From the NCBI RefSeq assembly GCF_017329565.1, contig NZ_JAFMTT010000009.1: a DNA stretch of 64,000 bases; one strand, given 5' to 3'. Each line of letters begins with the position of its first letter. The first letter of the stretch is position 1. A program made the position numbers and the translations under genes. Below are positions 1 through 8,793 of the stretch, in pieces. This DNA comes from Alicyclobacillus mali (GTDB lineage Bacteria > Bacillota > Bacilli > Alicyclobacillales > Alicyclobacillaceae). The notes beneath the pieces are model-generated. The model saw only the letters and a list, made by a program, of their open reading frames with translations. It did no database searches and was not told the origin of the DNA.

Positions 1-104
1 GCGAGAACCAAGAGACATTTCCATGCACGCACCCTTCGGTAAGAATTCGAAGTGAGTGAGCCACCTTCCTTTCGGTTAGATTTTAGCTGAGTGATCGCGG
101 AACA
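1..104. other. intergenic edge upstream of rpmH
   Basis: No ORF or recognisable RNA is seen here. In Bacillales the dnaA-rpmH interval carries part of oriC, so dnaA probably lies just left of the window on the other strand. No copy of the DnaA box TTATCCACA is visible, so no origin is called inside the window. Confidence 0.4.
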
Positions 105-133
105 TTGACACACTCAGGATCTTTCTGTATCGT
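105..133 (+). promoter_or_regulatory. SigA-type promoter of rpmH
   Basis: A perfect -35 TTGACA (105-110), a 17-base spacer and a -10 TATCGT (128-133) stand 34 bases before the rpmH start. Seen by eye; the +1 would fall near 140. Confidence 0.6.
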
Positions 134-166
134 AGCTACGTGTGTCCGCACGGGGGAGGTGTCTCG

Positions 167-301
167 ATGAAACCGACCTATCAACCGAACGTTCGCAAGC
201 GGAAGAAGAACCACGGTTTCCGGAAGCGCATGGCGACGAAAGGCGGTCGCCGCGTGCTGGCGCGCCGTCGCGCCAAGGGCCGGAAGGTACTGTCCGCGTG
301 A
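167..301 (+). CDS. rpmH: 50S ribosomal protein bL34
   Basis: A 44-residue, extremely Lys/Arg-rich protein beginning MKPTYQPNVRKRKKNHGF and ending RKVLSA, the complete signature of bL34, a structural protein of the large ribosomal subunit. The ATG at 167 is preceded by GGGGGAGGT with good spacing. It is first in the rpmH-rnpA-yidD-yidC-jag series and is transcribed away from the presumed dnaA side, as in Bacillus. A terminator-like hairpin follows at once and may set its high expression relative to rnpA. Confidence 0.97.
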   Translation: MKPTYQPNVRKRKKNHGFRKRMATKGGRRVLARRRAKGRKVLSA

Positions 302-304
302 GAA

Positions 305-328
305 GGGCCACGGAAGTGGCCTTTTTTT
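305..328 (+). terminator. terminator or attenuator between rpmH and rnpA
   Basis: The stem GGCCAC/GTGGCC (306-311 and 316-321, GGAA loop) is followed by seven T residues (322-328). This is intrinsic-terminator architecture between two genes normally co-transcribed, so partial read-through is likely. Confidence 0.75.
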
Positions 329-378
329 GTGAAGGGGTGGGTTGATACAGGGGGCATCGAGGAACTGGAGGGCGGACC

Positions 379-741
379 TTGCAAAGTCAGCATCGCTTAA
401 AAGACAGCCGGGATTTCCGGCGCGTGTTTCGAAAGGGCAAGTCGTTTGCGAGCGGAAGGCTCGTGTTGTATTATTGCGACAATCGGGTAGCTCGGGTCCG
501 CGTAGGATTTTCGATAAGCAGGAAGGTTGGTAAGGCGGTCGTCCGCAACCGCTTGAAGCGCCTCTTGAGGGCGATTTTTCAGCGTCGGCTGGACGAGCTT
601 TGGGACCGGCCTGTGGACATCGTGGTGGTCTGCCGCGTGAGCGCGGCGGACGCGGATTTTCACGATCTCGAGCGCGAAGTGGAGCGGCTGCTGAAGAAAG
701 CGAAATTATTGCCGCGCGAAGCCGGAGATGAGCGTCCGTGA
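379..741 (+). CDS. rnpA: ribonuclease P protein component
   Basis: A 120-residue basic protein that binds the catalytic RNase P RNA and helps it cleave the 5' leader of tRNA precursors. It has the family RNR motif (VRNRLKRLLR, about residues 54-63) and an N-terminal LKDSRDFRRVFRKG segment. The TTG start at 379 is supported by GGAGGGCGG at 366-374; the first residues, MQSQHRLKDS, align with the start of the family. Its stop overlaps the yidD start by four bases, so the two are translationally coupled. Confidence 0.95.
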   Translation: MQSQHRLKDSRDFRRVFRKGKSFASGRLVLYYCDNRVARVRVGFSISRKVGKAVVRNRLKRLLRAIFQRRLDELWDRPVDIVVVCRVSAADADFHDLEREVERLLKKAKLLPREAGDERP

Positions 742-956
742 AGCGGCTTGTCATCAGTTGTATTCGATTTTACCAGCGATTCATCTCGCCAGCTAAGCTG
801 CCTACATGCCGGTTTACGCCGACGTGCTCCGAGTATGCCGTTCAGGCTATCGCGCGATTTGGCGTGGTATACGGCGGCTGGCTCGCCGTCCGGCGATTGG
901 TTAAGTGTGGACCATGGCATCCGGGCGGCGTGGATGAGGTGCCGGAGGTCAGGTAG
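738..956 (+). CDS. yidD: membrane protein insertion efficiency factor YidD
   Basis: A 72-residue protein with the YidD pattern: an amphipathic N-terminal helix, CRFTPTCSEYA in the middle and KCGPWHPGGVDEVP near the end, where conserved Cys residues lie. YidD assists YidC-dependent membrane insertion at the inner face of the membrane. The GTG start overlaps the rnpA stop, and yidC begins 12 bases downstream. Confidence 0.95.
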   Translation: MKRLVISCIRFYQRFISPAKLPTCRFTPTCSEYAVQAIARFGVVYGGWLAVRRLVKCGPWHPGGVDEVPEVR

Positions 957-968
957 GGGGATGCGCGT

Positions 969-1991
969 TTGAACGGAAAGCAGAAAGCCAGCGGGAGATG
1001 GACCATCGCCCTTAGTCTCGCGGCCGTGGTGGCGCTCACAGGATGCGGTTTGTATCCCACGAAGCCGGGCGAATGGCCGAAGAACGTGTGGGGCTCGATT
1101 CTTCACGGCATCTCCGATTTGATGGACTACTTCGCCCATCTCTTCGGCAATGACTACGGGATCTCCATCCTGTTCATGGCGATTTTGGTCCGCTTGGTCG
1201 TGCTGCCACTGTTTCTTCGCCAAATCCGCTTTCAGCGCGCCATGGTGAAGCTGCAGCCAGAGATCCAGAAGATCCGGACCAAGCACAAGTTCGACAACCA
1301 GAAGATGCAGGAAGAGCTGATGAAGCTTTATCAGGAGGCGGGAATGAACCCGCTTGCCGGTTGCTTCCCCATGCTGATTCAGCTTCCTTTCCTTTGGGCG
1401 TTTTACGGTGCCATTATCGGAAACGTCGGCATGCGACAGAGCACGTTCCTCGGCATCTTTCCGCTGGGGCATTGGGACCCACATTACATCCTGCCCGTGA
1501 TTGCAGCGCTCTCGACGATGCTTTCGTCGTGGCTGTCCATGCAAAGCCAGCCTGTTCAGCAGAAGTCGATGCTGTTCGTGTATCCCGTGATGATTTTCTT
1601 CTTCGCCTTCCGGGCACCTGGAGGTCTGGTCCTTTACTGGATTTACACAAATCTCCTCGTGGCCCTGCAGGTGTACCTGTTTATTACCCTCCCCAACATG
1701 CGCGAACAGCGTGAGATGGCGCTCGCGGGTGGTGGAAAGGCGGCCGTGAACTCTTCGGGTGCGGCTCCACGGGAGCAGGCTCCGAGCGGTTCCAAAGCCA
1801 AGACGTCGAAGGGACCTAACAAGTCGCCAACCGGAAATCCGGGGTCTCGGGCGACCAGCGAAAAGTCGGCGAAGCGAACCGGCGGCACAGGTAAATCTGG
1901 CGACGCGAAACGGGCGGCAAAGTCGAAGGATGGCCGTAACGCAAGTCCGCGGGATCCGTCGTCCGAAGGCAATCGCCCGCAGGAACCGTAG
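969..1991 (+). CDS. yidC: membrane protein insertase YidC/OxaA/SpoIIIJ
   Basis: A 340-residue insertase that places proteins in the cytoplasmic membrane alone or with SecYEG. The N-terminus is a lipoprotein signal with lipobox LTGC (lipidated Cys at residue 26). The conserved core runs from about residue 55 to 245 with several membrane helices, including the GIS, QLPFLWAFYGAI and LVLYW segments. The tail from about 255 to 340 is hydrophilic, Lys/Ser-rich and longer than in many homologues, probably an rRNA or ribosome contact. TTG at 969 is chosen because AGGTAGGGGG lies 8 bases before it. jag follows, the usual spoIIIJ-jag pairing of spore formers. Confidence 0.95.
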   Translation: MNGKQKASGRWTIALSLAAVVALTGCGLYPTKPGEWPKNVWGSILHGISDLMDYFAHLFGNDYGISILFMAILVRLVVLPLFLRQIRFQRAMVKLQPEIQKIRTKHKFDNQKMQEELMKLYQEAGMNPLAGCFPMLIQLPFLWAFYGAIIGNVGMRQSTFLGIFPLGHWDPHYILPVIAALSTMLSSWLSMQSQPVQQKSMLFVYPVMIFFFAFRAPGGLVLYWIYTNLLVALQVYLFITLPNMREQREMALAGGGKAAVNSSGAAPREQAPSGSKAKTSKGPNKSPTGNPGSRATSEKSAKRTGGTGKSGDAKRAAKSKDGRNASPRDPSSEGNRPQEP

Positions 1992-2053
1992 CGCGAGGGC
2001 GCGAGCCGGGGGTCAGAAGGCCCAGAGTGAAAAGGGTCGGAGGCTTGGGCGAG

Positions 2054-2701
2054 ATGCGAAAAGTGGTGGCGACGGGAAAGACCATCGATGAAGCTGTGAT
2101 GTCGGCGTTGGTGAAGCTCGGCGTGCCGAGATCGCAGGCTCAGGTGCGGGTCATCCGAGAACCTGCTCGTGGTTTTCTCGGGTGGCTGGGAGGTCGCGAG
2201 GCCGAAGTCGAGGTGAGCGTCATTGAGACGCCGCTCGACGCGGCGAAGGAATTTCTCCGCACGGCCATTTCCAAGATGGGGCTTGGCCAGGCCGCCATTG
2301 TCGCGGACGACGTGGATGAGGATGGCCAGGTGAAGTTGTCCATCTCGGCAGAAGAAGATGCGTTGCCGATTCTCATCGGCCGGCGCGGCGCGACGCTGGA
2401 TGCGCTACAGTACCTGGTGAATATCGTGGCCAATCGGGAAACGGCTGAGAAGGTGCGGTTCACGCTCGACGCGGCGGGCTACCGGGACCGGCGGTTGGAA
2501 TCGCTTCGGCGGTTGGCGGAGCAATCTGCTGACAAGGCGGTGCGTCTGGGCAGGCCGGTGACGCTCGATCCGATGCCGCGCAGAGATCGCAAGTGGGTGC
2601 ACGCGCACCTGCAGTCGAGAGGCGACGTCGTAACCATCAGCGAGGGCCAGGAGCCGTATCGTCGGGTGAAGATCATTCCGAAGCGGTACGATTGGACCTG
2701 A
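2054..2701 (+). CDS. jag: RNA-binding protein Jag/KhpB
   Basis: A 215-residue protein with a Jag-N domain (about 1-52), a KH-II domain (about 75-150, including the loop LIGRRGATLDALQYLVN) and a C-terminal R3H domain ending SEGQEPYRRVKI. Jag/KhpB binds RNA, partners KhpA in related bacteria and is linked to cell elongation and sporulation. The ATG at 2054 has GGAGG ten bases upstream and gives the normal N-terminus MRKVVATGKT; a GTG at 2027 is possible but poorly supported. Confidence 0.93.
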   Translation: MRKVVATGKTIDEAVMSALVKLGVPRSQAQVRVIREPARGFLGWLGGREAEVEVSVIETPLDAAKEFLRTAISKMGLGQAAIVADDVDEDGQVKLSISAEEDALPILIGRRGATLDALQYLVNIVANRETAEKVRFTLDAAGYRDRRLESLRRLAEQSADKAVRLGRPVTLDPMPRRDRKWVHAHLQSRGDVVTISEGQEPYRRVKIIPKRYDWT

Positions 2702-2732
2702 TCAAGCGTGGAGGAGAACACGAGAAACGATG

Positions 2733-2758
2733 ACCCCGCTCGAAGCAGTGGGGTTTTT
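2733..2758 (+). terminator. intrinsic terminator after jag
   Basis: A 7-bp stem CCCCGCT/AGTGGGG (one G-U pair; loop CGAAGC) is followed by TTTTT at 2754-2758. Confidence 0.75.
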
Positions 2759-2779
2759 GTGTAGGAAGGAGGGTGGAAG

Positions 2780-4177
2780 ATGGCGGTCCAGGTCGTTCAG
2801 CAGGAGGAGACCATCGCGGCGATTGCGACGGCTGTAGGCGAGGCGAGCGTGGCCATTGTCCGCGTGAGCGGGCGCGGCGCGCGGCAGGTCGGTGAGCGGC
2901 TGGTGCGGTCGAAGCGCGGCGTTCCGGTTAAGCTGCGTGAGCGCGAGATGAAGTACGGGCAGGTGATTGATCCCAGGTCCGGCGAGGTGATTGACGAGGC
3001 CATCGTGCTGTGGATGCCGGGCCCGCACAGCTACACGGGAGAAGACGTGTTGGAATTGCAGGTGCACGGGGGCGCGTATGCGGTGGAGGCGGTTCTCGCC
3101 GCTTGTCTGGATGCTGGCGCGAGGATGGCCGAACCGGGGGAGTTCACGAAGCGCGCGTTTCTCAACGGCCGGATCGATCTGTCGCAGGCGGAGGCCGTGA
3201 TCGATCTGATCCGCGCCAAGACGGCGTTTGCCGGCAAGCTGGCCGAGCGGCAGGTGCGTGGGCGATTCGGCGAGGCGGTTCGGGCGCTCAGGCGCCGGTT
3301 GTTGGAGCTCGAGGCGCATGTCGAGGTGACCATCGACTACCCGGAGCACGACGTGGAAGACGTGGCCTGCGATCACGTCGTGCGCGTGTGCGAAGGTCTG
3401 ATGGGCGAAATTGACGGGCTCATCCGGTCGGCGGAGCTTGGGCGGGTGTTGCGGGACGGCGTGGCGACGGCCATCGTCGGCCGCCCGAACGTGGGCAAGT
3501 CGTCGCTGTTGAACGCGCTGGTGGAGCGGGATCGCGCCATTGTGACGGATCTGCCGGGGACGACGCGTGACGTGCTGGAGGAGTATATCAACCTGCGAGG
3601 CATACCGCTTAGGCTCATCGACACGGCCGGCATTCGCGAGACGGAGGACGTGGTGGAGCGAATCGGCGTGGCGAGATCGCGCCAGTCGATGCAGGAGGCG
3701 GAACTGGTGCTTCTGGTGTTGGACGGAAGTGAGCCGCCTTCGCCCGAGGATGAGGCCATCGCGCGCGAGTCGGACGGATCGCGCAGAATGGTGATCCTGA
3801 ACAAGGTCGATCGCGGCCTGCATCCGGACGCGGTGCGCTTTGCGGGCGAACTGGCGCCCGAGGGGGCCTTGCGCGTGTCCGCTCGTGAGGGCATCGGCCT
3901 GGATGAACTGCGGGACGCCATCGTCAACCGGATTCGGCGGGATCTGGCCGTCGATCTCGACGCGAGCTACATGGCGAACCACCGCCAGAAGCGGCTGTTG
4001 GAAGAGGCGAAGGAGGACCTGCGGACGGCGCGAGATGCGGCGCAGGCCGGGGCGACCTTGGACCTCGTGGCGGTGGCGCTGCAGTCGGCGTATGAGAAAC
4101 TTGGGGAGACCATCGGCGAAGAGGCCGGGGAGGATCTGTTGAACGAGATCTTTTCCCGGTTCTGCCTCGGCAAATGA
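2780..4177 (+). CDS. mnmE: tRNA modification GTPase MnmE
   Basis: A 465-residue GTPase which with MnmG builds the carboxymethylaminomethyl group on wobble uridine 34 of tRNAs. The N-terminal tetrahydrofolate-binding domain covers about 1-125. The inserted Ras-like G domain has P-loop GRPNVGKSS, switch GTTRD, DTAG and NKVD. The protein ends in the diagnostic FCLGK, whose Cys is the conserved CxGK residue. GGAAGGAGGG precedes the ATG. It is 16 bases before mnmG. Confidence 0.97.
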   Translation: MAVQVVQQEETIAAIATAVGEASVAIVRVSGRGARQVGERLVRSKRGVPVKLREREMKYGQVIDPRSGEVIDEAIVLWMPGPHSYTGEDVLELQVHGGAYAVEAVLAACLDAGARMAEPGEFTKRAFLNGRIDLSQAEAVIDLIRAKTAFAGKLAERQVRGRFGEAVRALRRRLLELEAHVEVTIDYPEHDVEDVACDHVVRVCEGLMGEIDGLIRSAELGRVLRDGVATAIVGRPNVGKSSLLNALVERDRAIVTDLPGTTRDVLEEYINLRGIPLRLIDTAGIRETEDVVERIGVARSRQSMQEAELVLLVLDGSEPPSPEDEAIARESDGSRRMVILNKVDRGLHPDAVRFAGELAPEGALRVSAREGIGLDELRDAIVNRIRRDLAVDLDASYMANHRQKRLLEEAKEDLRTARDAAQAGATLDLVAVALQSAYEKLGETIGEEAGEDLLNEIFSRFCLGK

Positions 4178-4193
4178 CGGGAGGTGCATGGAG

Positions 4194-6080
4194 ATGCGGT
4201 TTTTCGCCGGATCGTACGACGTGATCGTCATCGGGGGCGGTCACGCCGGCTGTGAGGCGGCGCTCGCCGCGGCGCGCATGGGCTGCAAGACGCTGCTTCT
4301 GACCATCAACCTGGATACGATTGCGTACATGCCGTGTAATCCGTCGATTGGTGGGCCTGCGAAGGGCATCGTGGTGCGCGAAGTGGATGCGCTTGGCGGG
4401 CAGATGGGGAAGAACACGGACGCCACGTACATTCAGATGCGGATGCTGAACACGGGAAAGGGGCCGGCGGTGCAGGCGCTGCGGGCCCAGGCGGACAAGG
4501 CGTACTACGCGCTGAATATGAAGTGGACGCTTGAGCGGACCGAAAACCTTCACGTGAAGCAAGCCCTGGTGGAAGAACTGCTCGTCCAGAGCGGTCGCAT
4601 TTACGGCGTGGTCACGAAGAGCGGCCAGGAGTTTCACGCGCAGGCTGTGGTGCTCACCACCGGTACCTATCTCCGCGGCCGCATCCACATCGGCGAGGTG
4701 TCGTACGAAAGCGGGCCGAACGGCCAGATGCCAGCCATTCGCCTGTCGGATTGTCTCGTCGATCTCGGCTTCCGGTTGGTCCGGTTCAAGACCGGCACCC
4801 CGCCTCGCATCAACAGGAATTCAATCGATTTCAGCAAACTCATCGCCCAACCCGGCGATCCCGTTCCGCGCCACTTCTCCTTCGATCCCGACACACCCGT
4901 GCGCGATCAGGTGCCGTGCTGGTTGACGGGCACCACGGAGGAGACCCATCGCATCATCCTGGAGAATTTGCACCGATCTCCGCTGTACGGCGGCGAAATC
5001 AAAGGGACCGGACCGCGCTACTGCCCATCCATCGAGGACAAGGTCGTGCGCTTTCGCGAGCGCGACACCCATCAGATCTTCCTTGAGCCGGAGGGTCCGC
5101 ACACGAGCGAATGGTATGTGCAGGGGCTGTCGACGAGCCTGCCGGAGGACGTGCAGTTGAAAATTCTCCACTCCATCCCCGGCCTTGAGCGCGCGGAGAT
5201 GCTGCGCCCCGGGTACGCCATCGAGTACGACGCGGTCGTTCCCACGCAGTTGTGGCCCACGCTCGAGACGAAGCTCGTGGAAGGACTGTTTACCGCGGGC
5301 CAGTTGAACGGAACATCTGGATACGAGGAGGCGGCGGGCCAGGGCATCATGGCCGGCATCAACGCGGCCAGAAAGGCCAAGGGCGAGGAACCGGTGGTCT
5401 TGTCGCGATCGGACGCGTACATCGGTGTGATGATCGACGATCTCGTCACGAAGGGGACGAACGAGCCGTACCGCCTGCTCACCTCTCGGGCGGAGCACAG
5501 GCTGCTGCTCCGCCACGACAACGCGGATCTGCGCTTGACCGAACTCGGCTACCGCATCGGTCTGGTGTCGGAGCGGGCGTACAGCCGGGTGATGCGTAAA
5601 AAGGAGGGCATTCAGGCGGAACTGGCGCGCCTGTCGCGGGTGAAGGTGAAGCCACAGGAGGTCAACGAGCGCCTCGCCGAGTGGGGCTCGCAGCCCATCG
5701 ATTCTGGCATGAGCCTCGCGCAACTGCTGAAGCGGCCGGAGTTATCCTACCATCAGATTCGGGAGATGGACCCGACGGGTGGCGTCGAGATCGACCCCGA
5801 GGTGCAGGAACAGGTCGAGATCGAGATCAAGTACGCCGGCTACATTCGGAAGCAGAACGAACTCATCGAGCGCCAGAAGCGGCTCGAAGGCCGCAAACTG
5901 CCGGAGGACGTCGACTATATGCAAATGACTGGGCTTGCGATGGAAGCGAGAGAAAAACTGTCTCGGGTGCGACCGCGCACCGTGGGGCAGGCGGCGCGAA
6001 TCCCGGGCGTGACCCCGGCGGACATCTCCATTTTGCTCGTGTACCTTGATGCCCAGGAGAGGCGCGCGGCCCATGCGTGA
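4194..6080 (+). CDS. mnmG: tRNA uridine-34 carboxymethylaminomethyl enzyme MnmG (GidA)
   Basis: A 628-residue flavoprotein, partner of MnmE. The FAD-binding fold is at the start (VIVIGGGHAGCEAA), followed by the family motif YMPCNPSIGGPAKG. The C-terminal helical domain carries QVEIEIKYAGYIRKQ. Two in-frame ATGs exist, at 4188 and 4194. GGGAGG at 4179-4184 is optimally spaced only for 4194, giving MRFFAGSYDV. Its stop overlaps the rsmG start by eight bases. Confidence 0.96.
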   Translation: MRFFAGSYDVIVIGGGHAGCEAALAAARMGCKTLLLTINLDTIAYMPCNPSIGGPAKGIVVREVDALGGQMGKNTDATYIQMRMLNTGKGPAVQALRAQADKAYYALNMKWTLERTENLHVKQALVEELLVQSGRIYGVVTKSGQEFHAQAVVLTTGTYLRGRIHIGEVSYESGPNGQMPAIRLSDCLVDLGFRLVRFKTGTPPRINRNSIDFSKLIAQPGDPVPRHFSFDPDTPVRDQVPCWLTGTTEETHRIILENLHRSPLYGGEIKGTGPRYCPSIEDKVVRFRERDTHQIFLEPEGPHTSEWYVQGLSTSLPEDVQLKILHSIPGLERAEMLRPGYAIEYDAVVPTQLWPTLETKLVEGLFTAGQLNGTSGYEEAAGQGIMAGINAARKAKGEEPVVLSRSDAYIGVMIDDLVTKGTNEPYRLLTSRAEHRLLLRHDNADLRLTELGYRIGLVSERAYSRVMRKKEGIQAELARLSRVKVKPQEVNERLAEWGSQPIDSGMSLAQLLKRPELSYHQIREMDPTGGVEIDPEVQEQVEIEIKYAGYIRKQNELIERQKRLEGRKLPEDVDYMQMTGLAMEAREKLSRVRPRTVGQAARIPGVTPADISILLVYLDAQERRAAHA

Positions 6081-6795
6081 CGTGCTGGACCAGATGATTG
6101 CGTGGGGTGTTCCCGTGAGCGATGAGACGGAACGTCGACTGCGGCGGTACGGCGAACTGCTCGCGGAGTGGAATGAGCGGTTGAATCTCACGGCCATCGT
6201 CGAAACGCGGGAGATGTGGATCAAGCACTTTCTCGACAGCGTGGCCATCGCGCAGGTGCCCGCGTGGCGCGACGTGGCAAGGCGAGGCGGCCGCGTGATC
6301 GACATTGGCAGCGGTGCGGGGATTCCGGGTATTCCCCTGGCAATAGGGTGGCGGAGCGTGTCGTTCGTGCTGTGCGACGCCTCACGCAAGCGGGTGCAAT
6401 TTGTGGAGCATGTCATCGGCGATCTCGGCCTTTCGAATGTGAAGGCCTTGCACGCGCGCATGGAGGAGCTGGGGCGGCAGCCCGGCATGCGCGGCTCCTT
6501 TGATGCCGCGGTGGCGAGGGCCGTGGCGAGATCGAACGTGCTCCTTGAGTACGCGGCGCCCATGCTCAGACCGGGAGGACGGGCGTTTTTGTACAAGGGT
6601 CCGTCGTACCTCGGCGAAGAGGAGCAAGACGCTGTGCGCGCAGCGCGGTTGCTGGGCGCTCGACCAGACGGCGTGACAACCTATGCGTTGATGGACGATC
6701 AGGGTGAACGGGTCATGGCTCTATTCCAGCAAGTGGAGCCGTGTCCGAAGCGGTTTCCGAGAAAACCTGGAACTCCGTCTCGACAGCCCCTGTAA
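6073..6795 (+). CDS. rsmG: 16S rRNA (guanine-527-N7)-methyltransferase RsmG
   Basis: A 240-residue Rossmann-fold methyltransferase using S-adenosylmethionine to methylate G527 of 16S rRNA. The SAM motif I is VIDIGSGAGIPGIPLAI (about residues 76-92), and NLTAI/HFLDS in the N-terminal part are family hallmarks. The ATG at 6073 overlaps the mnmG stop; an upstream in-frame ATG at 6046 would extend into mnmG and is less likely. It ends the mnmE-mnmG-rsmG cluster. Confidence 0.94.
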   Translation: MRDVLDQMIAWGVPVSDETERRLRRYGELLAEWNERLNLTAIVETREMWIKHFLDSVAIAQVPAWRDVARRGGRVIDIGSGAGIPGIPLAIGWRSVSFVLCDASRKRVQFVEHVIGDLGLSNVKALHARMEELGRQPGMRGSFDAAVARAVARSNVLLEYAAPMLRPGGRAFLYKGPSYLGEEEQDAVRAARLLGARPDGVTTYALMDDQGERVMALFQQVEPCPKRFPRKPGTPSRQPL

Positions 6796-6863
6796 GTCGG
6801 AGTGTGTCGAAAGTACACCGCAGAAGACGATCTCTGTAAATTCATGAGAAGTTTTGTCGAAGA

Positions 6864-6893
6864 GCAGGAATACGGGCACGCCTTGGTGAATTC
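6864..6893 (+). promoter_or_regulatory. candidate SigH promoter upstream of noc
   Basis: GCAGGAATA (6864-6872), 12 bases, then GGTGAATTC (6885-6893) fits the SigH pattern RNAGGAWWW-N11/12-RNNGAATWW at all but the last position. The inferred +1, near 6900, is about 40 bases before noc. Assigned by eye. Confidence 0.4.
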
Positions 6894-6940
6894 GACATTG
6901 AGTGTCGATCCTCGTGTGTTCATGAATAGAGGGGTCTAAG

Positions 6941-7825
6941 ATGAGGGAAACTTGGGGACGATTCATCAGCTTCCGCGACGCTGGACATGGGCAGACGCAA
7001 GTCGTGGATATTCCGGTGGAACGCATTGTCCCGAATCCATATCAGCCCCGAGCGATTTTTCATCAGGAGTCAATTGAAGAACTGGCGAAGACAATTCACA
7101 CACACGGCGTGATTCAGCCCGTGGTGGTGCGAAAGAAGGGCGATGTCTACGAACTCATTGCCGGTGAACGGCGGCTGCGCGCAGTGCGCCATCTGGGGTG
7201 GCCCACAATTCCAGCCATCGTCCGGGAGCTGAACGATGCCCAGACGGCGTCCGCCGCGCTGATTGAAAATCTTCAGCGCGAGGGGCTGACGCCGATTGAA
7301 GAGGCCGTCGCATATCAACAGCTCATGGAATTGCATGGACTGACGCAGGAAAGTTTGGCTCAGCGCTTGGGCAAGGGTCAGTCCACGATTGCCAACAAGT
7401 TGAGGTTGCTCCACCTGCCACAGGCGGTGCAGGATGCGCTGCTGACGAGACAAATCACAGAGCGTCATGCGCGGGCGCTTCTGGCATTGCCTTCGGAAGA
7501 GCTCCAAGTGGAATTATTAAATGAGTGCGTTGAAAAAGGTTGGAATGTCAAACAGATGGAGGAGAAGGTCAAGGCCAAGCTGGCGCTTCTGGGCTCGGCG
7601 CCTGAGCGGCGCAGAAAGCCGAGAAAGCGCGGACTGTCCAAGGACGTGCGCTTGGCCGTGAACACGATACGTCAGTCCTTGCAAATGATAGAGCAGACAG
7701 GGCTGCAAGTGGTGTGTGAAGAGGTGGATGACGACGAGTACTACCAATTCACCATTCGCGTGCCGAAAAGGTCAAATGGGGAAAACAGAACCGAGGATGA
7801 TCACCGAGAAGCGCGCTCTTCCTGA
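6941..7825 (+). CDS. noc: nucleoid occlusion protein Noc (ParB family)
   Basis: A 294-residue ParB-like CTPase. It has the N-terminal ParB domain (VERIVPNPYQPR and the CTP-binding GERRLRAVRHLGW), a central helix-turn-helix (LAQRLGKGQSTIANKLRL) and a C-terminal dimerisation part. The amphipathic start (WGRFISF) resembles the membrane-targeting helix of Bacillus Noc, and the gene sits between rsmG and soj, both pointing to Noc rather than ParB. Noc coats DNA around its sites and blocks Z-ring assembly over the nucleoid. A terminator follows. Confidence 0.9.
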   Translation: MRETWGRFISFRDAGHGQTQVVDIPVERIVPNPYQPRAIFHQESIEELAKTIHTHGVIQPVVVRKKGDVYELIAGERRLRAVRHLGWPTIPAIVRELNDAQTASAALIENLQREGLTPIEEAVAYQQLMELHGLTQESLAQRLGKGQSTIANKLRLLHLPQAVQDALLTRQITERHARALLALPSEELQVELLNECVEKGWNVKQMEEKVKAKLALLGSAPERRRKPRKRGLSKDVRLAVNTIRQSLQMIEQTGLQVVCEEVDDDEYYQFTIRVPKRSNGENRTEDDHREARSS

Positions 7826-7865
7826 CTGTGTGGGTGAACGCAGGGGAAGGTGCTGCACAGCGAGA

Positions 7866-7898
7866 AAGGGCGGCCATTCGGCCGCTTTCGCATTTTTT
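7866..7898 (+). terminator. terminator after noc
   Basis: The stem GCGGCC/GGCCGC (7870-7875 and 7880-7885, loop ATTC), extendable through flanking A/T pairs, is followed by TTTTTT at 7893-7898. It separates noc from soj-spo0J. Confidence 0.75.
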
Positions 7899-8025
7899 CC
7901 GGAGATCACTGGATCCACACAACGTTGAAGCGGAAATCCCTGAGGTTTTGCAGTAGAATGAGAGGGGTCGAGACATGGTCTACATCATCTAGGGAATTTC
8001 GTTTGTGATTGAAGGAGGACTTGTC

Positions 8026-8793
8026 GTGTCCAGCGCCCGCGTGATCGCCATTGCCAATCAAAAAGGTGGCGTGGGGAAGACGACAACCGCGGTAAATCTC
8101 GGGGCTTGTCTGGCGACGTTGGGCAAACGCGTCCTGCTGATCGACATTGATCCGCAGGGAAACACGACGTCTGGCGTCGGTATTAACAAGGCCGACGTGA
8201 AGTATTGCGTGTACGACGTGATCATCAACGACGTGAATATCGCGGATGCCATTATGCCGTCGGGCCTCGACAATTTGGACGTGCTTCCAGCCACGATTCA
8301 ATTGGCGGGTGCCGAAATCGAATTGGTTCCAACCATTTCGCGAGAAGTGAGGCTGCGGAGAGCAATTCAGGGAATGCGCAGTCGGTATGATTTCATCGTG
8401 ATCGATTGTCCGCCGTCCCTGGGGCTTTTGACGGTAAACGCCTTGACGGCAGCCGACTCGGTGATGATTCCAATTCAATGTGAATACTACGCACTCGAAG
8501 GCTTGAGCCAGCTGCTGAACACCGTGCGGTTGGTCCAGAAGCACCTCAACACGTCGCTCGAGGTGGAAGGAGTGGTGCTCACCATGTTGGACGCGCGCAC
8601 CAATCTGGGTTTGCAGGTCATCGAGGACGTGAAAAAGTTCTTCCGAGACAAGGTGTACAACACCATCATTCCTCGCAATGTTCGTTTGAGCGAGGCGCCC
8701 AGTCACGGAAGACCCATCATTCACTACGATCCAAAGTCGCGCGGGGCCGAGTCGTACATGGAACTCGCGAAGGAAGTGATCACGCGTGGCTAA
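8026..8793 (+). CDS. soj: chromosome-partitioning ATPase Soj/ParA
   Basis: A 255-residue ParA ATPase with the deviant Walker A KGGVGKTT near the N-terminus, IDIDPQGNTTSG (A') and VIDCPPSLGLL (Walker B). It works with Spo0J/ParB in origin segregation and in Bacillus also modulates DnaA. The GTG at 8026 is chosen because AAGGAGG (8012-8018) is correctly spaced; a longer frame from 8005 lacks such support. The stop lies inside the spo0J start (8-base overlap), indicating an operon. Confidence 0.95.
   Translation: MSSARVIAIANQKGGVGKTTTAVNLGACLATLGKRVLLIDIDPQGNTTSGVGINKADVKYCVYDVIINDVNIADAIMPSGLDNLDVLPATIQLAGAEIELVPTISREVRLRRAIQGMRSRYDFIVIDCPPSLGLLTVNALTAADSVMIPIQCEYYALEGLSQLLNTVRLVQKHLNTSLEVEGVVLTMLDARTNLGLQVIEDVKKFFRDKVYNTIIPRNVRLSEAPSHGRPIIHYDPKSRGAESYMELAKEVITRG

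Noticed and set aside
1..166. oriC/DnaA boxes at the left edge
   Set aside because: Gene order predicts the origin nearby, but no TTATCCACA-like repeat is visible in these bases.
2702..4231. 509-codon minus-strand ORF opposite mnmE
   Set aside because: It mirrors a certain gene (mnmE). Long antisense frames are expected in GC-rich codons with G/C third positions; no ribosome-binding site or known motif.
4544..4559. CACGTG palindrome within mnmG as a parS site
   Set aside because: Only about 12 of 16 positions fit and the half-sites outside TTCACGTGAA are lost.
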